Notes under the pieces: generated by a model
The model's database searches: none
What the model was told of the DNA's origin: nothing
Seen by the model: only the letters and a program-made list of their open reading frames with translations
Shown here: one piece after another, positions 12,470 to 25,900 of the stretch
How positions within the stretch are numbered: the stretch's first letter is position 1
How the letters are laid out: the number at the start of each line of letters is the position of its first letter
Translations under genes and position numbers: made by a program
NCBI GenBank assembly: GCA_027382625.1
Contig: JAJKFJ010021044.1
Coordinates: 212,707 to 276,706 of the forward strand
Length of the DNA: 64,000 nt
Direction: 5' to 3'
Source of the DNA: Tetmemena sp. SeJ-2015
Taxonomy: Eukaryota > Ciliophora > Spirotrichea > Sporadotrichida > Oxytrichidae

Positions 12470-13382
12470 ATCAATTTTTCAACTAAATGTAAATAAATTA
12501 AATGGAATAAGACCAAAGTAAAAGCCAAAGATAAAGCCTAAGTTAAATTCAGGAAAAGTCAATGATACCCCAAATCAATATGAAGAAGATAAAACAATAA
12601 AATCTCCATATCAAAATGCATCTGTCAATGATTTTGTACCTCTTAAAATTTCCTCAAGCAATTTCAACATCCATGTTCATTCTAACCGACAATACTTAAA
12701 CGATTAATCCCCATTAAGAAATTTGCAGTGCGTTTCAGTGCTCGAAAAGGCGAGAAAGGATCGATTGCATCTCTAATCACGCTAGAATACTCAATAAAGT
12801 AAAGTTTACAGCAACTTTTGTCTTAAAAGAGGGTTTACAGACTCTTTTCAAAAGAGTAGCTCAGAGTTGTAAATCTAGAATGAAGAGCAAAAGTGTAAGC
12901 AATAATTTGCAAATCACAGTAGGCTGAGTCTGGCAACTTCAACTACACCTACCTAAAGTGGCAGGTAGGCCTATAACTAGGATTTATAAGCTGTTTATTT
13001 CACTCCAATACAGCCTTAAAGCAAAAGTGACCTCACAACAAGAAGACCTTTCAAAAGCGCTAATCGAGATAAATACTTATTAACTGATTATTTATTTATA
13101 GACTATTCGTTGAAAACAGTTCAGAAGGTAATTAATTTAGATCAGAGCTAACTCAATTACATGGGCTAATTAGTTGGTATAAAAGAAATGAAGAGTGAGG
13201 AGCTATTAAATCAAAATAATTACTCAGCATAGCAGTCCAAAGTATATAGAAAGTAGGCTAACTATTTTTAGAATAAAAGAATTTCCTCTACTTCATAGAT
13301 AAAAACCAGAAATTTGGCTGCATTTACAAAGTAAAGTATCAACAACACATCATTTAATTTGTTAATTCAAGTGGAAGAATGA
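12470..13382 (+). CDS. Unrecognised Ser/Gln-rich protein
   Basis: One frame is open for about 900 bp in the TGA-only code, from about 12470 to TGA 13380-13382. Samples are KPKIKPKLNSGKVNDTPNQY, VLEKARKDRLHLQSR and LATSTTPTQSGRQAYNQD. It shows no clear frame break, so it has few or no IESs. The start is uncertain because no ATG in this frame is close upstream. It begins only about 40-100 bp after the MORN gene stop. No domain is recognised. Basic N-terminus and Ser/Gln composition suggest a disordered protein. Confidence 0.5.
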
Positions 13383-13722
13383 TCACTTATTATTTCAAAG
13401 AATTTAACAGAAAATTAAACATGTTAAATTGCTTAAATTAAAGTATACTTGCCAAAATTTAAGTTAATACTGATAATTATAATTTATAAAATTTAACTCT
13501 CAATATTATACTTTTTCAGGTTCATCATTGTAACACGAAAAAGAGAAAGATGACTTAATAGTAAAGGATAATTTAGAAAAGGTTAAAAGTATCTTATGCT
13601 TAAAAAAACATAATGTTTTTAGATAGTTCTTTAACCTTAAATTAAATTGGTATTATAATTTGTTTGATTTTCTTTTAATTAAATTATTTTTAATTAATTC
13701 AATTACTTTAGAATAGTAGTCA
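13383..13722. other. AT-rich intergenic region
   Basis: About 340 bp, very AT-rich, with no conserved coding. It lies between a TGA and the next ATG and presumably holds the UTRs and spacer lost at macronuclear development. Confidence 0.5.
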
Positions 13723-15800
13723 ATGGATCAAGCGAAATCACAATCTGTTTTGATAAAAAATTGCAACCAATTTCAAACTGAGATTGATTAAAAGCAGAAA
13801 CCTATAAACAACAAATTCTGTAAGGATTGTATTCTAGCCAAATAAAATCTCAGTAAATTCCACCAGAGAGTTTAAGAGTTAGAAAATGAAAACTCTTTCC
13901 TAAATAGCTAGATAAATGAAGATATGAGAACGGAGTTGCAAAGCTAGATACACGGAGAATAAAACAGTAATGCTAGTGTCATTCATAATTTCTATCAAAA
14001 CGTATTTCTAACTGGAATTAAAAGCGAGATGTAGCTAAATTAAGACATGGTAGAGGACTTAAAAGCCTAAATAAATACTCTAAATTCAGAGAATTTTCAA
14101 CTATAGAGATAGAATACAAAACTATAAAAACAGGTAAGCTGTTATAGAAACATTATAATTGAGAAAGATTATGCAAAAGCAAACAATAAGATCCTGACCC
14201 CTAATAGAAGCGCAAGTCCTAATTTTAATGGGGAAGTGAAGTTTAATGAGCAAACTGATTTCAGTTATTTCTTTATTATAAGATAGACGAAAAGACTCTT
14301 TCATGCAAGAGATATTTTTTCCAGTTTCACGAGAAACTTCAATAAAGGAAAAGCGACCAAATTAAATCATGCAAGAATAAAACAAATACAGCACTTAAGT
14401 ATAAAGATAAGACTCTATTGAAAAGAAGATGTAAGGAACCTCACCAAGCAAAGATAATTTAGCAATAGAGTCTCCTTTTTCTAGACTCACCACTTAGTTG
14501 TAATAAATCTTTATTTATGCAACACCATATTGGTGGAATAAATGAGAATTCTTTCTTAAAGCAGTTCATAAAAATTGATAAGCTTTGCGCCAAGCTAAAC
14601 AGTGTGACAACTTGGGATGAGTTCTTTCATCTGCTAGAAGAAGGACTTATTGAGATATATAATTAAGCTTAAGTTAGAATACTGATGGTTGATAAGGACA
14701 TGCAAAACTTGTACAGAGATGAGAAGAATCATTATATTTCAATTTATATCGTGGAAGGGACAAGTAAGAAGAAATTAGTGAGGGATTGACCACATGCTAC
14801 TTTTTGGATGAAGTCAGATATCTTCTAATCTAGTCAATTAAGAACCAATCTCGTTTTCCTTCTTAAAAAGTTAAGCCTCCATCGCAGCTTAATCTAAACA
14901 AAGGGCTATTTTCAAAACACATTATCGCTTTTCCTATCGTTTCTACTCTGTAAAGTTATTTAAAAATTTAATTAAGCTAAGATAAAAATAGATACCCTCT
15001 TATCTACTTACAAATAGAAAGCATGAGCTAAACTTTCACTCGAAATGATGAAGTGACTGCTAATCATTTCAAACTATTCCTAGCTGCCATTTTGGAGAAG
15101 CTTTTCTTTTGCAAATTTTATCATCATCTCAAGAGTACATAATCTTCTCAGCAAGACCTTTTCAAGAGAATTGTCTAAAAGAAAACTCACATCAAGATAT
15201 AAAAAGAGCTGTAAGCTGCTTTGCCAGATATTTAATATTTTAAAGACCTCTTCGAATTTAAAAAAGTAAATGTTCTCTACAAGGATCCATTTAATGAGCA
15301 GCAAGGCACTCTTTGTTTTTTAAAAGAAGATTAGTTCGAGCATGTCGACACCTCAAAGCCTCAAGAATATTCAGAGTAGCTAATAAGAGTTCCTTGTGAT
15401 GTGGGTATCACAGGAAGAGCAATCAAAGAAGGCAAGATAATCTACAGTGAAAAGGGGAGTTACGATCCAAGGTTTAGATTTGAAAGTGATAATCCTCTGG
15501 ACATCACTCATATCTCAAATTTCGTGATAGCCCCTTTAATTAGTTACTCAGAAAAAGGAGAACCAAAAACTATGGGAGTTCTTTAACTCTTCAATAAGAC
15601 AAGCAGCGATGCTAATTTGCTTAATTTAATGTGATACACGATATAGATGTAGAGCTTATGAGTGTTATTTGCCAAGCAATAGCTTCTGTTTTGGAAACTG
15701 CTGAGGTCTTGCATTAATCTTGGATGATTATCTATTAGCTCAAAGAATAGGTCACTAAACTTATGAATTATATGAAAGTAATTATCACTTATATATAGAT
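13723..15800 (+). CDS. GAF-domain protein with N-terminal coiled coil
   Basis: The start is ATG 13723 (MDQAKSQSVLIKNCNQFQTE). Residues up to about 200 are coiled-coil-like with a short zinc-like pair (CKDC). A GAF-type module follows: KLCAKLNSVTTWDEFFHLLE (helix, near 14580), then VPCDVGITGRAIKEGKI and NFVIAPLISYSEKGEP (15400-15560), then GVLQLFNKTSSDAN. The C-terminal helix is ELMSVICQAIASVLETAE. The GITGRA turn and GVLQLFNK strand are typical of GAF domains, which bind cyclic nucleotides or small ligands. The N-terminal coiled coil plus GAF resembles ciliary or PDE-like regulatory proteins, but no catalytic domain is present. Several IESs break the frame (near 14270, 14780-14830, 15625). 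The 3' limit is unclear because the same frame runs open into the next gene. Confidence 0.65.
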
Positions 15801-15817
15801 TAAACAATAAAATCAAA

Positions 15818-18800
15818 ATGAGAGTGAACTTGCCTCTACTAGCCTCAATAGGGTGGCTTCACATAGTTGCTATTGCAAGATTCTTAAATTTTGGATTAGG
15901 AGCTACCCTCGAAGGATGCAATTTAAGGAGTCCAACTTAATTTATTCTATTTATTTCATAACAGGTTAATCCATTTAGAATGAATTAATTGTCTACTATG
16001 ATAAATATGACACTTAAACCGCTCATTTTCAAAATCTATTCTATTCAAGTAACACGGAATCTTCTCAAAATTAGTTACCTTACTTTAATTTTGTAAATAG
16101 AGAGCCTAATTTATGCAAATAACTAGAATAATTGAACAAGGCTCAAAATTAAAATGGGATTAGCTTTGAAAAATATCCTTAATAAGGAATTTAAATAGAC
16201 AACATCAGAATTTCAGAAAACTAAAACTTAGATCCTTCTCTACTCAAAGATTTCATAGTACTTGAGATATCTCTCAGTGGAAAACTCGAAAATCATTTTT
16301 CATATTCTTATTTTGATGAAAATGAAGAGATTCCTGGATAAAACTCTGAGAATTTAACGAAATTAGAGAATCTGATGAAATCTGTTATCAATCTTTTAGA
16401 CAAACAACCTAAAGTCAAAAGGGTCACCATAAATAAGTCTATAAATTCAAAGCTCTTCTCAGTTTAAGAACAAGAGCTAGATAGGGAAGTTAAGGGGAGA
16501 AATCTAAAAGGATCCTATGGTCATAGACTCTCAGATATATTTGATTTAGAGAAGTATCACAGCAAGGGTATAAAAGGCAAAGGAATTAAGATTGCTGTTT
16601 TCGATAGCGGCCTTTCAGAAGTTTATTCAGGAGCTTCAGATTAAGCTCACGGTGACTTCCTAAAGGTTTAAAAAATCATAAACTTTAGTCATGATAAGAC
16701 CTCGAAGGATTCTTTGGGGCACGGCACTTTTATTTCAGGTGTAGTAGGTAGTTTAAATAAAGAGTGCCCAGGAATCGCTCCAGAGGCTGAGATATATGTT
16801 CTCAAGCTCTTTACAAGCGAGAGAGCCTCTTACACTTCTTGGTTTTTGGATGCATTTAATTTTGTCCTTCAAAATGGAATCGACATTGTAAATCTTTCAA
16901 ATGGAAGCAGTGACTTTCTAGATATCCCCTTCATTGAAAAGATAAATGAACTGACTGCAAATCTAACTTTTATCTTTTTAATGGAGTCATAATAGTTTCA
17001 GCAATAGGAAATGAAGGACCTTTCCAGGGTACCCTTAATAATCCAGGAGATCTTACAAATGTGATAGGGATTGGCTCTTTAGATTTTTCTTAGCAAAATG
17101 TAGCTACTTTTTCTTCAAGAGGAATGACAACTTGGTCTATCTTAGATGGAGTAGGAAATATGAAGCCTGATCTAATAACAGCTGGCTCTTAGATTTTGGG
17201 ACTTGGAATTGCCAAAGAAAACGAGTGTGTGACTAATTCAGGAACATCAGTTTCTTCGTCTGTGATAACAGCATCCATAGCTTTGGCTCTCTCAGCTATA
17301 CCTGATCAAGAGCAAAGAAAGAAGATTTAAAATACTGCTTTCGTTAAGCAAGCTATGATTAGAACTGCAAAAAGATTGAGAAAGCTTTCAATTACTGAAT
17401 AAGGAGCTGGAGTATTCGACCTAGATAGCTTCTTCAACTTGGTTGTGAATAACTAGTAGAGACAAAAGGCTCTTATTCATCCTTAGAAGATAGATCTTCG
17501 CACAAATTAAACATACTATTTGCCTTTCAGTAGACAAAGCGTTTACTCAACCATGATGCCACTCTCTTTCAATTTGACACTAATCAACCAAGCTTTTCTA
17601 CAATCATCGATTATACAGACTAATTATGAGATCATACTGGAAAATCAAGAAAACTTAGATGAGTTAAAAAGATGCATATCTTTAAAATTCTAAAACCCTA
17701 AGATGGTGTGGCCGTATTTATTTAATTATTTCGGAAACTTGAGAGTCGAACTTCAAACCGACGATGAATATGAATGAAATATTTATTTTCATCTTTTTAA
17801 ATGCTAGGTTCTTTCAGCAGAAAATGTTGAGATTAAAGTGTCATATATCATAAGGAACTTATAGTCTTCAAATTAAGCTAAGATTAAAAGCTCAGAATTA
17901 CTTAATTTTGAGTAAATAATATTCAAACTCGTATTCGACTATATTCCAACTCCTCCAAGATAGAAAAGAGTTCTAATTGACTATAAGTTATAAACTGAAT
18001 TCTTTATGAATGATGTTTTTGTAGTATCATAGTTTAAAGTACCCTGAGAATGGTTACATTCTCAGAGACTCGCTTCTGAATAAAAATTACCCCTACGAAT
18101 GGAATGGAGATCACATTTTTACAAACTATGTTTAAATCCATTAGAAGCTTGTGGACTCTGGATATTTCGTTGAGGTCCTTAATGAAAATTTCAACTGTTT
18201 CGATTCCTCATACTATAAGGTTTTGCTAATCATAGATCCTGAAGATTACTTTAGCAGCTCAGAAATTGAAAAGCTCAGACACGATGTGGAATATAATTCG
18301 CTTTCCTTAGTAATCGTAGGTGACTGGTACAATTAAGAGTTGATGAAAAGAAGCGGCTTCTTCAATAACAATACTTTTGAGATGTGGTAGCCATTTATGG
18401 CTGGAGCAAATATTCCAACTTTGAATTCTTTACTTTAGCCTTATCATATCGCCTTCGGAGAGAAAGTTTTCTCAGGTGAAATATTCCTAGATAAAAAGCA
18501 AGTTATAATCGATTCAGGAACTGAGATAGTGCAATTCCCTAAAGATGGATATCTTCTGAGTGCTAAACTCTCAGAAGAGTCTAATTAAGTTATCGCATAG
18601 GGACTCATCTTTGAGGAATCCTTTTACTAAACGAAAGTGGATTTGAATATAGACAACGGTGAGAGACTCTCTCCAACGATAGGAATAGTTGAGAGGCTTA
18701 ATAATTTCAACTACAGTGGAAGAATTGTAGTCTTTACTGATTCGTCTTGCATGGATAGTGCAAGCCCCACTCTCATGAAATGTTTTTGGCTGCTAGATAA

Positions 18801-19842
18801 ATTTGTCAAGATAGCATCAGAGGAAACTCAAGTGGACCAGAGCTTAATGATTGAAAAATATAAGCTTCCTCAAGACTACTTAAATAATGAGAGGCCTTTG
18901 TACAGCACATATGAAGATCTAGAAATGGAATCATTTAACTAACTATATAAGTACTCATACTTGAATAGCCAAAATAAATAATGCAAAAACAAAGCTGAAT
19001 AGAGTAGTAGATCTCAAACTATGTATTCTTAAATTAATTTTCCTGATCATTTTTTAATTAAAATTTAGACAATGGGCTTTCGCGGTGACGTGGCACAAAT
19101 CATCAATGAGTTACGCCTGTGAATTACTTTAAATCGATTAAGTATTATATGCTCGTTAGGGATTCTTAATTCCTAATAAATTAAATTAATTAAAATTTAT
19201 TTAGTTAAATATAAAAAGTATTTTCTTCTGACTAATTTTAAAAAAATAATTCTCCTTTCTAGCATAAAAAGTCTGATGAGATAGTGTATGAGTGGACTGC
19301 AAGCCCAGACTCTCCAGATCTTGAGAACTAAGCCTTGGTTTTCAAATGGTTTAGATTGAGCATGTCCTCTTCAATATAATTTCTTGACTCACTAGTTTAA
19401 ACTGGGTAAATCTTCCCCTTTCTGATTACGTTTATCCTTCTAATTTCAGTGGCTACTTTCATCTTGAAGTAGTACATTTAAGAAATAATTTTTAATTTGC
19501 AACAGATAAGTTTCAGTTAAGAAAAAGGGAAAGAAATTCTGGGTTTTAAGAAGGGATCAGCCCGACATACACGATATACCTCAAGAGATACACAGACACA
19601 ACAGCAGATACGCTAATAACAATAAGAACAACATTAATTCTTCATTGCCAGACTTTATGGCTGTTTAAATCAAAGTTTTATTTTCTGTTAGAAGGCATTT
19701 CAGCTTAGCAGTTAATTTTATTTCGTAAAGGCAATTTCAGGAGTAGAATCAGTTCAATGGATTTGACTCTGAGACAAGTAGTAGCATATGCAGTGAGGAT
19801 GAATTCCTCTCTAATACTCATGAGAGATTCTCTGATTTATGA
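15818..19842 (+). CDS. MBTPS1-like: Site-1 protease (membrane-bound subtilisin-like, MBTPS1/SKI-1 type)
   Basis: A subtilase closely matching the site-1 protease layout through its whole length. The catalytic Asp is in [10 protein letters not shown] (about 16597), His in [13 protein letters not shown] (16710-16745), oxyanion Asn in [19 protein letters not shown] (near 17010), and Ser in [10 protein letters not shown] (17240). The region after the protease is also diagnostic: [30 protein letters not shown] (17950), [27 protein letters not shown] and [11 protein letters not shown]-terminal transmembrane helix ([17 protein letters not shown], 19410-19460) precedes a basic tail, as in Golgi-anchored S1P. 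It would process membrane-bound transcription factors or secretory proteins in the Golgi; that role here is inferred. IESs and one intron are resolved. The N-terminus is uncertain: ATG 15818 gives a possible signal peptide ([20 protein letters not shown]). Stop TGA 19840-19842. Confidence 0.92.
16963..16982. other. IES, 20 bp, pointer AAT
   Basis: AAT at 16960-16962 and 16980-16982. Removal gives [17 protein letters not shown], matching the conserved S1P core around the oxyanion Asn. Confidence 0.9.
17985..18027. other. IES, 43 bp, pointer TAT
   Basis: TAT at 17982-17984 and 18025-18027. Removal gives [17 protein letters not shown], matching the conserved S1P segment. Left in place it brings a TGA into frame. 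Confidence 0.9.
19472..19505 (+). other. Intron, 34 nt, GT-AG, in site-1 protease gene
   Basis: GTACATTTAA to TTGCAACAG just after the transmembrane helix. Splicing shifts into the frame [17 protein letters not shown], which stays open to TGA 19840. An alternative repeat (TTAAGAAA) in this area would leave the wrong frame. Confidence 0.55.
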
Positions 19843-19938
19843 ATGTAATAATTTCAGCAATCAATTATTTCTATGAGACTCTAGTTCGAAGTAATTCGAA
19901 GAACAAGAGAAATTCGAATAATTTTTTAATTTAAATAA

Positions 19939-22900
19939 ATGGGAGCAGACCAGTCTCAAGTCAAAGGAGCGGCTAATGTAGCTAATCTTAAAACGTAAAA
20001 TACTACTTCCATTTAATCAACATGTTTATAGGTTTTCTAATTTCTCTCCTGGGTATATCAAGAGTTTAAAGTAAGACCAGAGTTATTTGAAATACATAAT
20101 AGAGAGAAATTTGAATACGCGAGTGATGATTTCACTTTGGATAGAGAGCAACTTAAAACTTATTTTAAATGCTCTGATAGGGAGTGCAACATAGTAAGGG
20201 TTACTTTAATCTGAGCTTTTAGATATTCGAGCACTTTGACATGGATGGAAATGGAAAGATAGACTCTTATGAGTTCGTATGCGCTATGGCTATGCTTTCT
20301 CATTCTACTCTAGAGGTATCTAATGAAATTCTAAAAATTAATGTAACTGTAGGAAAAAGCGGAGTTAATCTTTGGTCTCTATGACTTTGACGGGTCAAAG
20401 TACATTTCAAGAGATGAATTGGTCATTTTGATGACTAACTCACTCACTGCTATTAGAGGAATTAAAATATGGGAACATTTTTTTTTTATCTATTTGAGGA
20501 ATGATGAAATTAGGTGCGCCATCAATAGCAGATATTGAGAAGAAGACTGATGAATTTTTCAAAGCTGCAGATACAGATGGTGATAAGAAGATCACATTAA
20601 AGGAGTTCAAAGCTTATGTCGCCAAGGACAAACAAATCTTAGAAGTGTTGTTGAATGCAAACGTAGCTAGAAAAGAGGATCTTGGAATGGATTTCGGTGC
20701 TGGAGGTTCGGTGGCCCCAGACGTAGATCCAGATTTAGAGAATGAATGCAATCCTAAGGACTTAATCAAATCAGAGAAAAAGCAAAACATCAAGGATGGA
20801 ATCGATATTAAGCTCAAACAAGGAGATGATGGAGAGCTCTTCGAAGAAGCTGGTGTTGGAGAAGGAGACTAGTTTATGGCAGTTAAGCCTTGGCTTGGAG
20901 TGGTAAATAATTCAGTTCCTTCTAAGTACAAGCCTTCCAAAAGAGATGACCCTTTTTATTAAATTTTAATGGCGAAGCACCAGACGCAAATCTACAATTG
21001 GAATATATTTATGGATACAGGTGCCATGATGCTAGAAACAATCTTAGATACAATCATCAAGGAAACCTAGTCTATCATGCAGCTGGAGTTGGAATAGTCC
21101 ATGACTAAAAGACAAATACTCAAAAGTTCTTCTTTGAACACAACGATGATATTCATTGCTTGGCTGTTCATCCAACAGGAAAATATGCTGCTACTGGTCA
21201 GATTGGGCCCAAACCTTGGATGTGTGTTTGGGATACTGAGACTATGCAATGTGTCTCTTAAACTTATTTTTGTTGCGTAGTTAGACTTTAAGGAGTGCTT
21301 CTTAAGGGTATTAAATGCATAGCTTTCTCTCCTGATGGAACTAAACTCGCTGCTAGTGCATTTGATGACGACCATTGCATCGCAGTTTACGAGTGGCAAG
21401 CAAAAGTAAAGCCTGGAGAAACTCTGAAGCCCTTGGCTAGTGGTAAAGGATCAAGAGCAAATATCTTAAGTTTAGCTTTCAATCCTGCAGGTACTGAGTT
21501 AGTAGCAACTTGCGTCAAAGAAGTCAATTTCTTTACTTTTGCCGGAGGCATCCTTAAAGGAAAGAAAGGCACAGGCTGGGGAACTAAAGTTGCTTAAGAG
21601 GGAATACTTTGTTAAGCATTTGTTAACAATACTCTCTATACTGGAGCATTCAGTGGAGGCATCATTATAGAATTAAATTGCTAATCATTTAATGGAATGG
21701 GTCAACAATTGGAAACGTAACTAAGGCCCACACCGATGGCTGCCATGCACTCTTCTCAAGATCAAGAGAAGTTGGTTTGATCTCTGGAGGAGGAGACGGG
21801 TAGATTATTATATCAAGTGTGAATCAATTATAGTTAAATTTAAATTGAAAATGAATTAAATTAAAATATAATGAGATTGTAAAATGTTGCCGTTAAATTA
21901 GAGATGCTGTCCAATATGGGCTTGTTCGATAGCTCTTCAAATTAAATGATAGTTTTCCACCATTACGATAGGAGTACCAATGAAGAGATATGATATCTAT
22001 AGTGACACCGAACCAATGAAATTAACCAAATTCAAAAACTTGTGACCGAAGATAATCTTTACACAGCCTCTACGAAGAAGTTGCAAGTCAAAGTTCTTAG
22101 AATTTAATGCTTAATCGAATGGTATAATTTTAACCCAAAATCTACACTTCATGGCTAGGATTTTAAATTTATTAACTTACTTATTAATTTAATTCTCTTT
22201 TTAATTAAATTCTCAGCTATATTATCTTTATTAACTTAAAAGCAAGTCTTCGACTTAAAGCTCCCAGAAATCAAATCTATGATACCAAAGGCGAGATCAG
22301 TTTGCGAAAACGCAGATGGAACAATCTTAGTAGGAACAAGAGGAGGTGAAATCATGGAATTCAAAGCAGGAAAAGCAAAACCAGACATTCACATGAGAGC
22401 TCATTATGAAGGAGAACTTTGGGGGCTAGCTACTCACCCAATTAGAGAGGAGTTTGTTACTATAGGACAAGATATGATGCTCGCAGTTTGGGATATTAAA
22501 ACAAGGAAGCAAAAGTATTGATAAATCAAAAGGTATAAATTTTATTTCTAAATTGTTCTAAGTTTCAATAGTTTGGCAAGCTAGATTGCGCTGGAAATGT
22601 TCTCGCATTCACTAAAGACTCTACAAAGTTAGCAATAGGCTATGCAAATGGAACATTCTAGGTTCTTTTGATTGACTAAGCTTTCTAGCAACTTGCAATT
22701 AGAAAAGATAGAAAAGAGGCCATCTAGGAAATAAAGTTTTCACCAGATGATTCAATTTGTGCAGTTGGAGCTCATGATAGCATGATATTTACCTATGATG
22801 CAAGGAATAATTTTAAGCCTTTGAAAAAACTCAGAGGTCATCACTCAACAGTCACTCATTTCGACTTTTCACTAGATAGTAGATTCTTAATGTCTAATTG

Positions 22901-25900
22901 CACCTCCTACAATATTCTTTTCTTTGATGTGCAGGCTGGAAAGCACAACCCAAGTGGAGCAAGCTCTCTCAAAGATGAGACTTGGTCAACTTGGACTTGC
23001 ACTTTGGGATGGCCAGTCTAAGGAATATTCCCTCCTTGCGCAGATGGATCAGATATAAATGCATGCGATAGGTCTCCAGATGGATCAGTGCTCGCAACTG
23101 CAGATGACTTCGGAATGGTGAAGTTATTTAGATACCCTTGTCCAGTTGATAGAGCTTGTTTCTAGTAATATATCGGCCACTCTTCACACGTTACGAACGT
23201 CAGATTTGTGAAGAACAGTCCGTATCTGATTTCAACGGGAGGAGAGGATAAATTTAATTTTAAATCCATCTTCTAGTGGAAGTACCAACTTGATAGAGAA
23301 AGTTAAGCTGAAGCCAAGAAAGTTGCAACAGCTAAGGTAGACGTCAAGAACATAGAGGATGACTTTAATGATGGCATGTTTGAAGAACAAGAAATGGGAG
23401 AGGGTGATTAAAAACTAGCCGTACTTCCTTTCCTAGGAGAAGTTAAGGCAAGCGTTCCCTCCGGCTTTAAACTGACTCCAAATGCTGGAGATAAGCCAAA
23501 TGCAAATCTAAAGCTAAAATATGCACATGGATTCAGAAGTTTCGACACTAGAGGCAATCTAAAATACAAGAATCAAAACGAGGTTATTTTCACAACCGCA
23601 GCACTTGGTATCGTTCTTGATAAGCAAGCAAATACTTATTATTTTATTATTTTTAGAGGTTCTTCAACTTGCATGAAGAGGATATCGTTTCAATGGCTAT
23701 TCATCCAAACAAGGACATCATTGCAACAGGTTAAATGGCTGCCAAGGGTAAAGCTAAAATGATTGACATTTTTATATGGAAGGCTTCTACTATGGAATGT
23801 CTTGCTCAACTTAACAAGTTTCACTTAAGAGCAGTGAGAAATCTGCAGTTTTCTCCTGCTGGAGATAAACTAGTCTCTGTGGGAGAAGACGATAGCCACT
23901 CGGTCGCAGTTTTTGGAAGGTATTTATCTCCTAATTTTTATATGAGTATTAGATATTAACAAAAATCTTTAAAATGTCACCAAAATTTAGAATTATTGGA
24001 TTTTTTCCCCAGCTGCATTAAGACTCTATAATCAAGTCAAAATATTTTGTGAAAGTCATTTTTACAGTATTTAATTCTTAAATTTATTATTAAGTTTATT
24101 CCGATTAGTCTGAAATATTGATTATAAAATAATAAAATAAAATGTTTTAATAACTTTAATGAAGTCATTTAAATTATCTTAAAAAAATATAAAGGCTTTA
24201 AGATTTATAATAAATTAAAAATTATCTTGAGAAGGTATTAAACAATTATAATAAAAAAGGAAAAGTAAGAATAATCCTTATCCCCAGTTTGGGACTGGGC
24301 TAATAAAAGGATGCTAGCAAATGCAAAGGTTGATCCAGATAAGGTATTCGATATATGCTGGAAAGACGAAACAGAGTTTGCAACTGTAGGCATGAAGCAT
24401 GTGAAATAAAAATTTTATTTTAGAATTTAAAAATTCTTCACCTTGAATGGAGCTAATCTTACTTCAACTAAAGGTACTTATGGATCAGTTGGTCCTTAAG
24501 CTACCATTTATATTTGTATTTGTTGCAACTTTGTGCTTAATAACAAAACTTTCGTAACTGGAACTCCTCAAGGAGGACTTTTAGTCTTCGCTGGAAAGTC
24601 AGTAAGCCAATAAGTCAAAGTTCACACAGACGCTCTCTGGGCAATTATTTGCATCAAGAACAATACTTAAGTTTTGACTGGTGGAAATGATGCAAAGATT
24701 AATCTCCTAGATGCTTCATTCAAGGCAATTAAGTAAATAGATTTGGCTCCTAAAATTATTTGAAGGTATTTAACATGAAATATGTAATAAATTTGAGTTT
24801 ATGTCTAAATTCTAAGCAGGAGTGAGATCTATGGATGTTCTTGAAAGCCAAAACTTACTCTTAGTTGGAACCAGAGGTTCTGAGATAATTGAAATCAATT
24901 TGAACTCTGGCTAAAAGATAAAGACTTTAATTAATGGGCACTTCGAAGGTTCTAAGCAAGCAGAACTTTGGGGCTGTGCAGTTCATCCTAAATAGCAACT
25001 ATTTGCATCATGTAGAGCAGATAAAACAATTAGAGTGTGGAAATGGGATGAGCAAGTAATGGTTTCTGATCAGTATGAACACGACCTCACTGCTATTGAC
25101 TGGGCTATGACAGGAGATTTTATGGTAGTTGGAGATAGAGCAGGCTTCATTCATACCATTGATGCAAAGAATTTGAAAAAGCTTTAGTCTTACAAGAGCA
25201 CTCTTTCTGACATTTAAACCCTAAAAGCTTGGATTGAAGATGTTAAGATTTCACCAAACAGTGATATGGTCGCATTTGGAAGTCATGGAGGTTTGAGTAG
25301 GGTTGAACTTTGTAGCGTCGCAGACTAAGGAAGAAAGCTCTAGGTTATTAAAGCTATAAACGTGGGTATATCAAGCGCACTTACTCACTTAGACTGGAGC
25401 ATGGATAACAGCACCGTAGTTATCAATTCTTAAGCCTATGAATTGATGTTCATCAATGCAAACTCAAAATCTAAGATTTCTTCATCAAGCTTAAATTTTT
25501 TTATAATTTTAAGCGCTAAGGATATTGATTGGCACACTTGGACTTGCGTGCTCGGATTTCCAGTTTAAGGTATTTGGCCTGGAGTAGATTTCACTGATGT
25601 TAATTCTACCTGCCGATCAAACTCGAGAACAATACTTGCCACAGCGGATGATTTTGGAAAGGTTAAGCTTTTTAAATATCCTTGCGTCGTTGATAAAGCT
25701 CAAAACAACTCATTCATGGGTCACAGCAGTCATGTGACTAAAGTGAAGTTCACTAACAACGATAAGTATGTGATATCGACAGGAGGAAACGACAAAACTG
25801 TAATCGTTTGGGAAACTGACTTCTGCTTGGATGACCCATCTTCTTAAAACTATGATCATGAAGAAGAGGAGAAATAGTCATATGTTGATTATGGGGATGA

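Noticed and set aside
19473..19530. IES with 8-bp pointer TTAAGAAA at the end of the site-1 protease gene
   Set aside because: Its removal keeps the wrong frame for the C-terminal tail; a GT-AG intron over the same place gives a tail open to a TGA with good composition.
23939..24280. Possible small gene in the 378-bp insert of the EMAP gene
   Set aside because: The insert has TGA in every frame, is almost wholly A and T, and is bounded by an exact 6-bp pointer, so it is IES filler.
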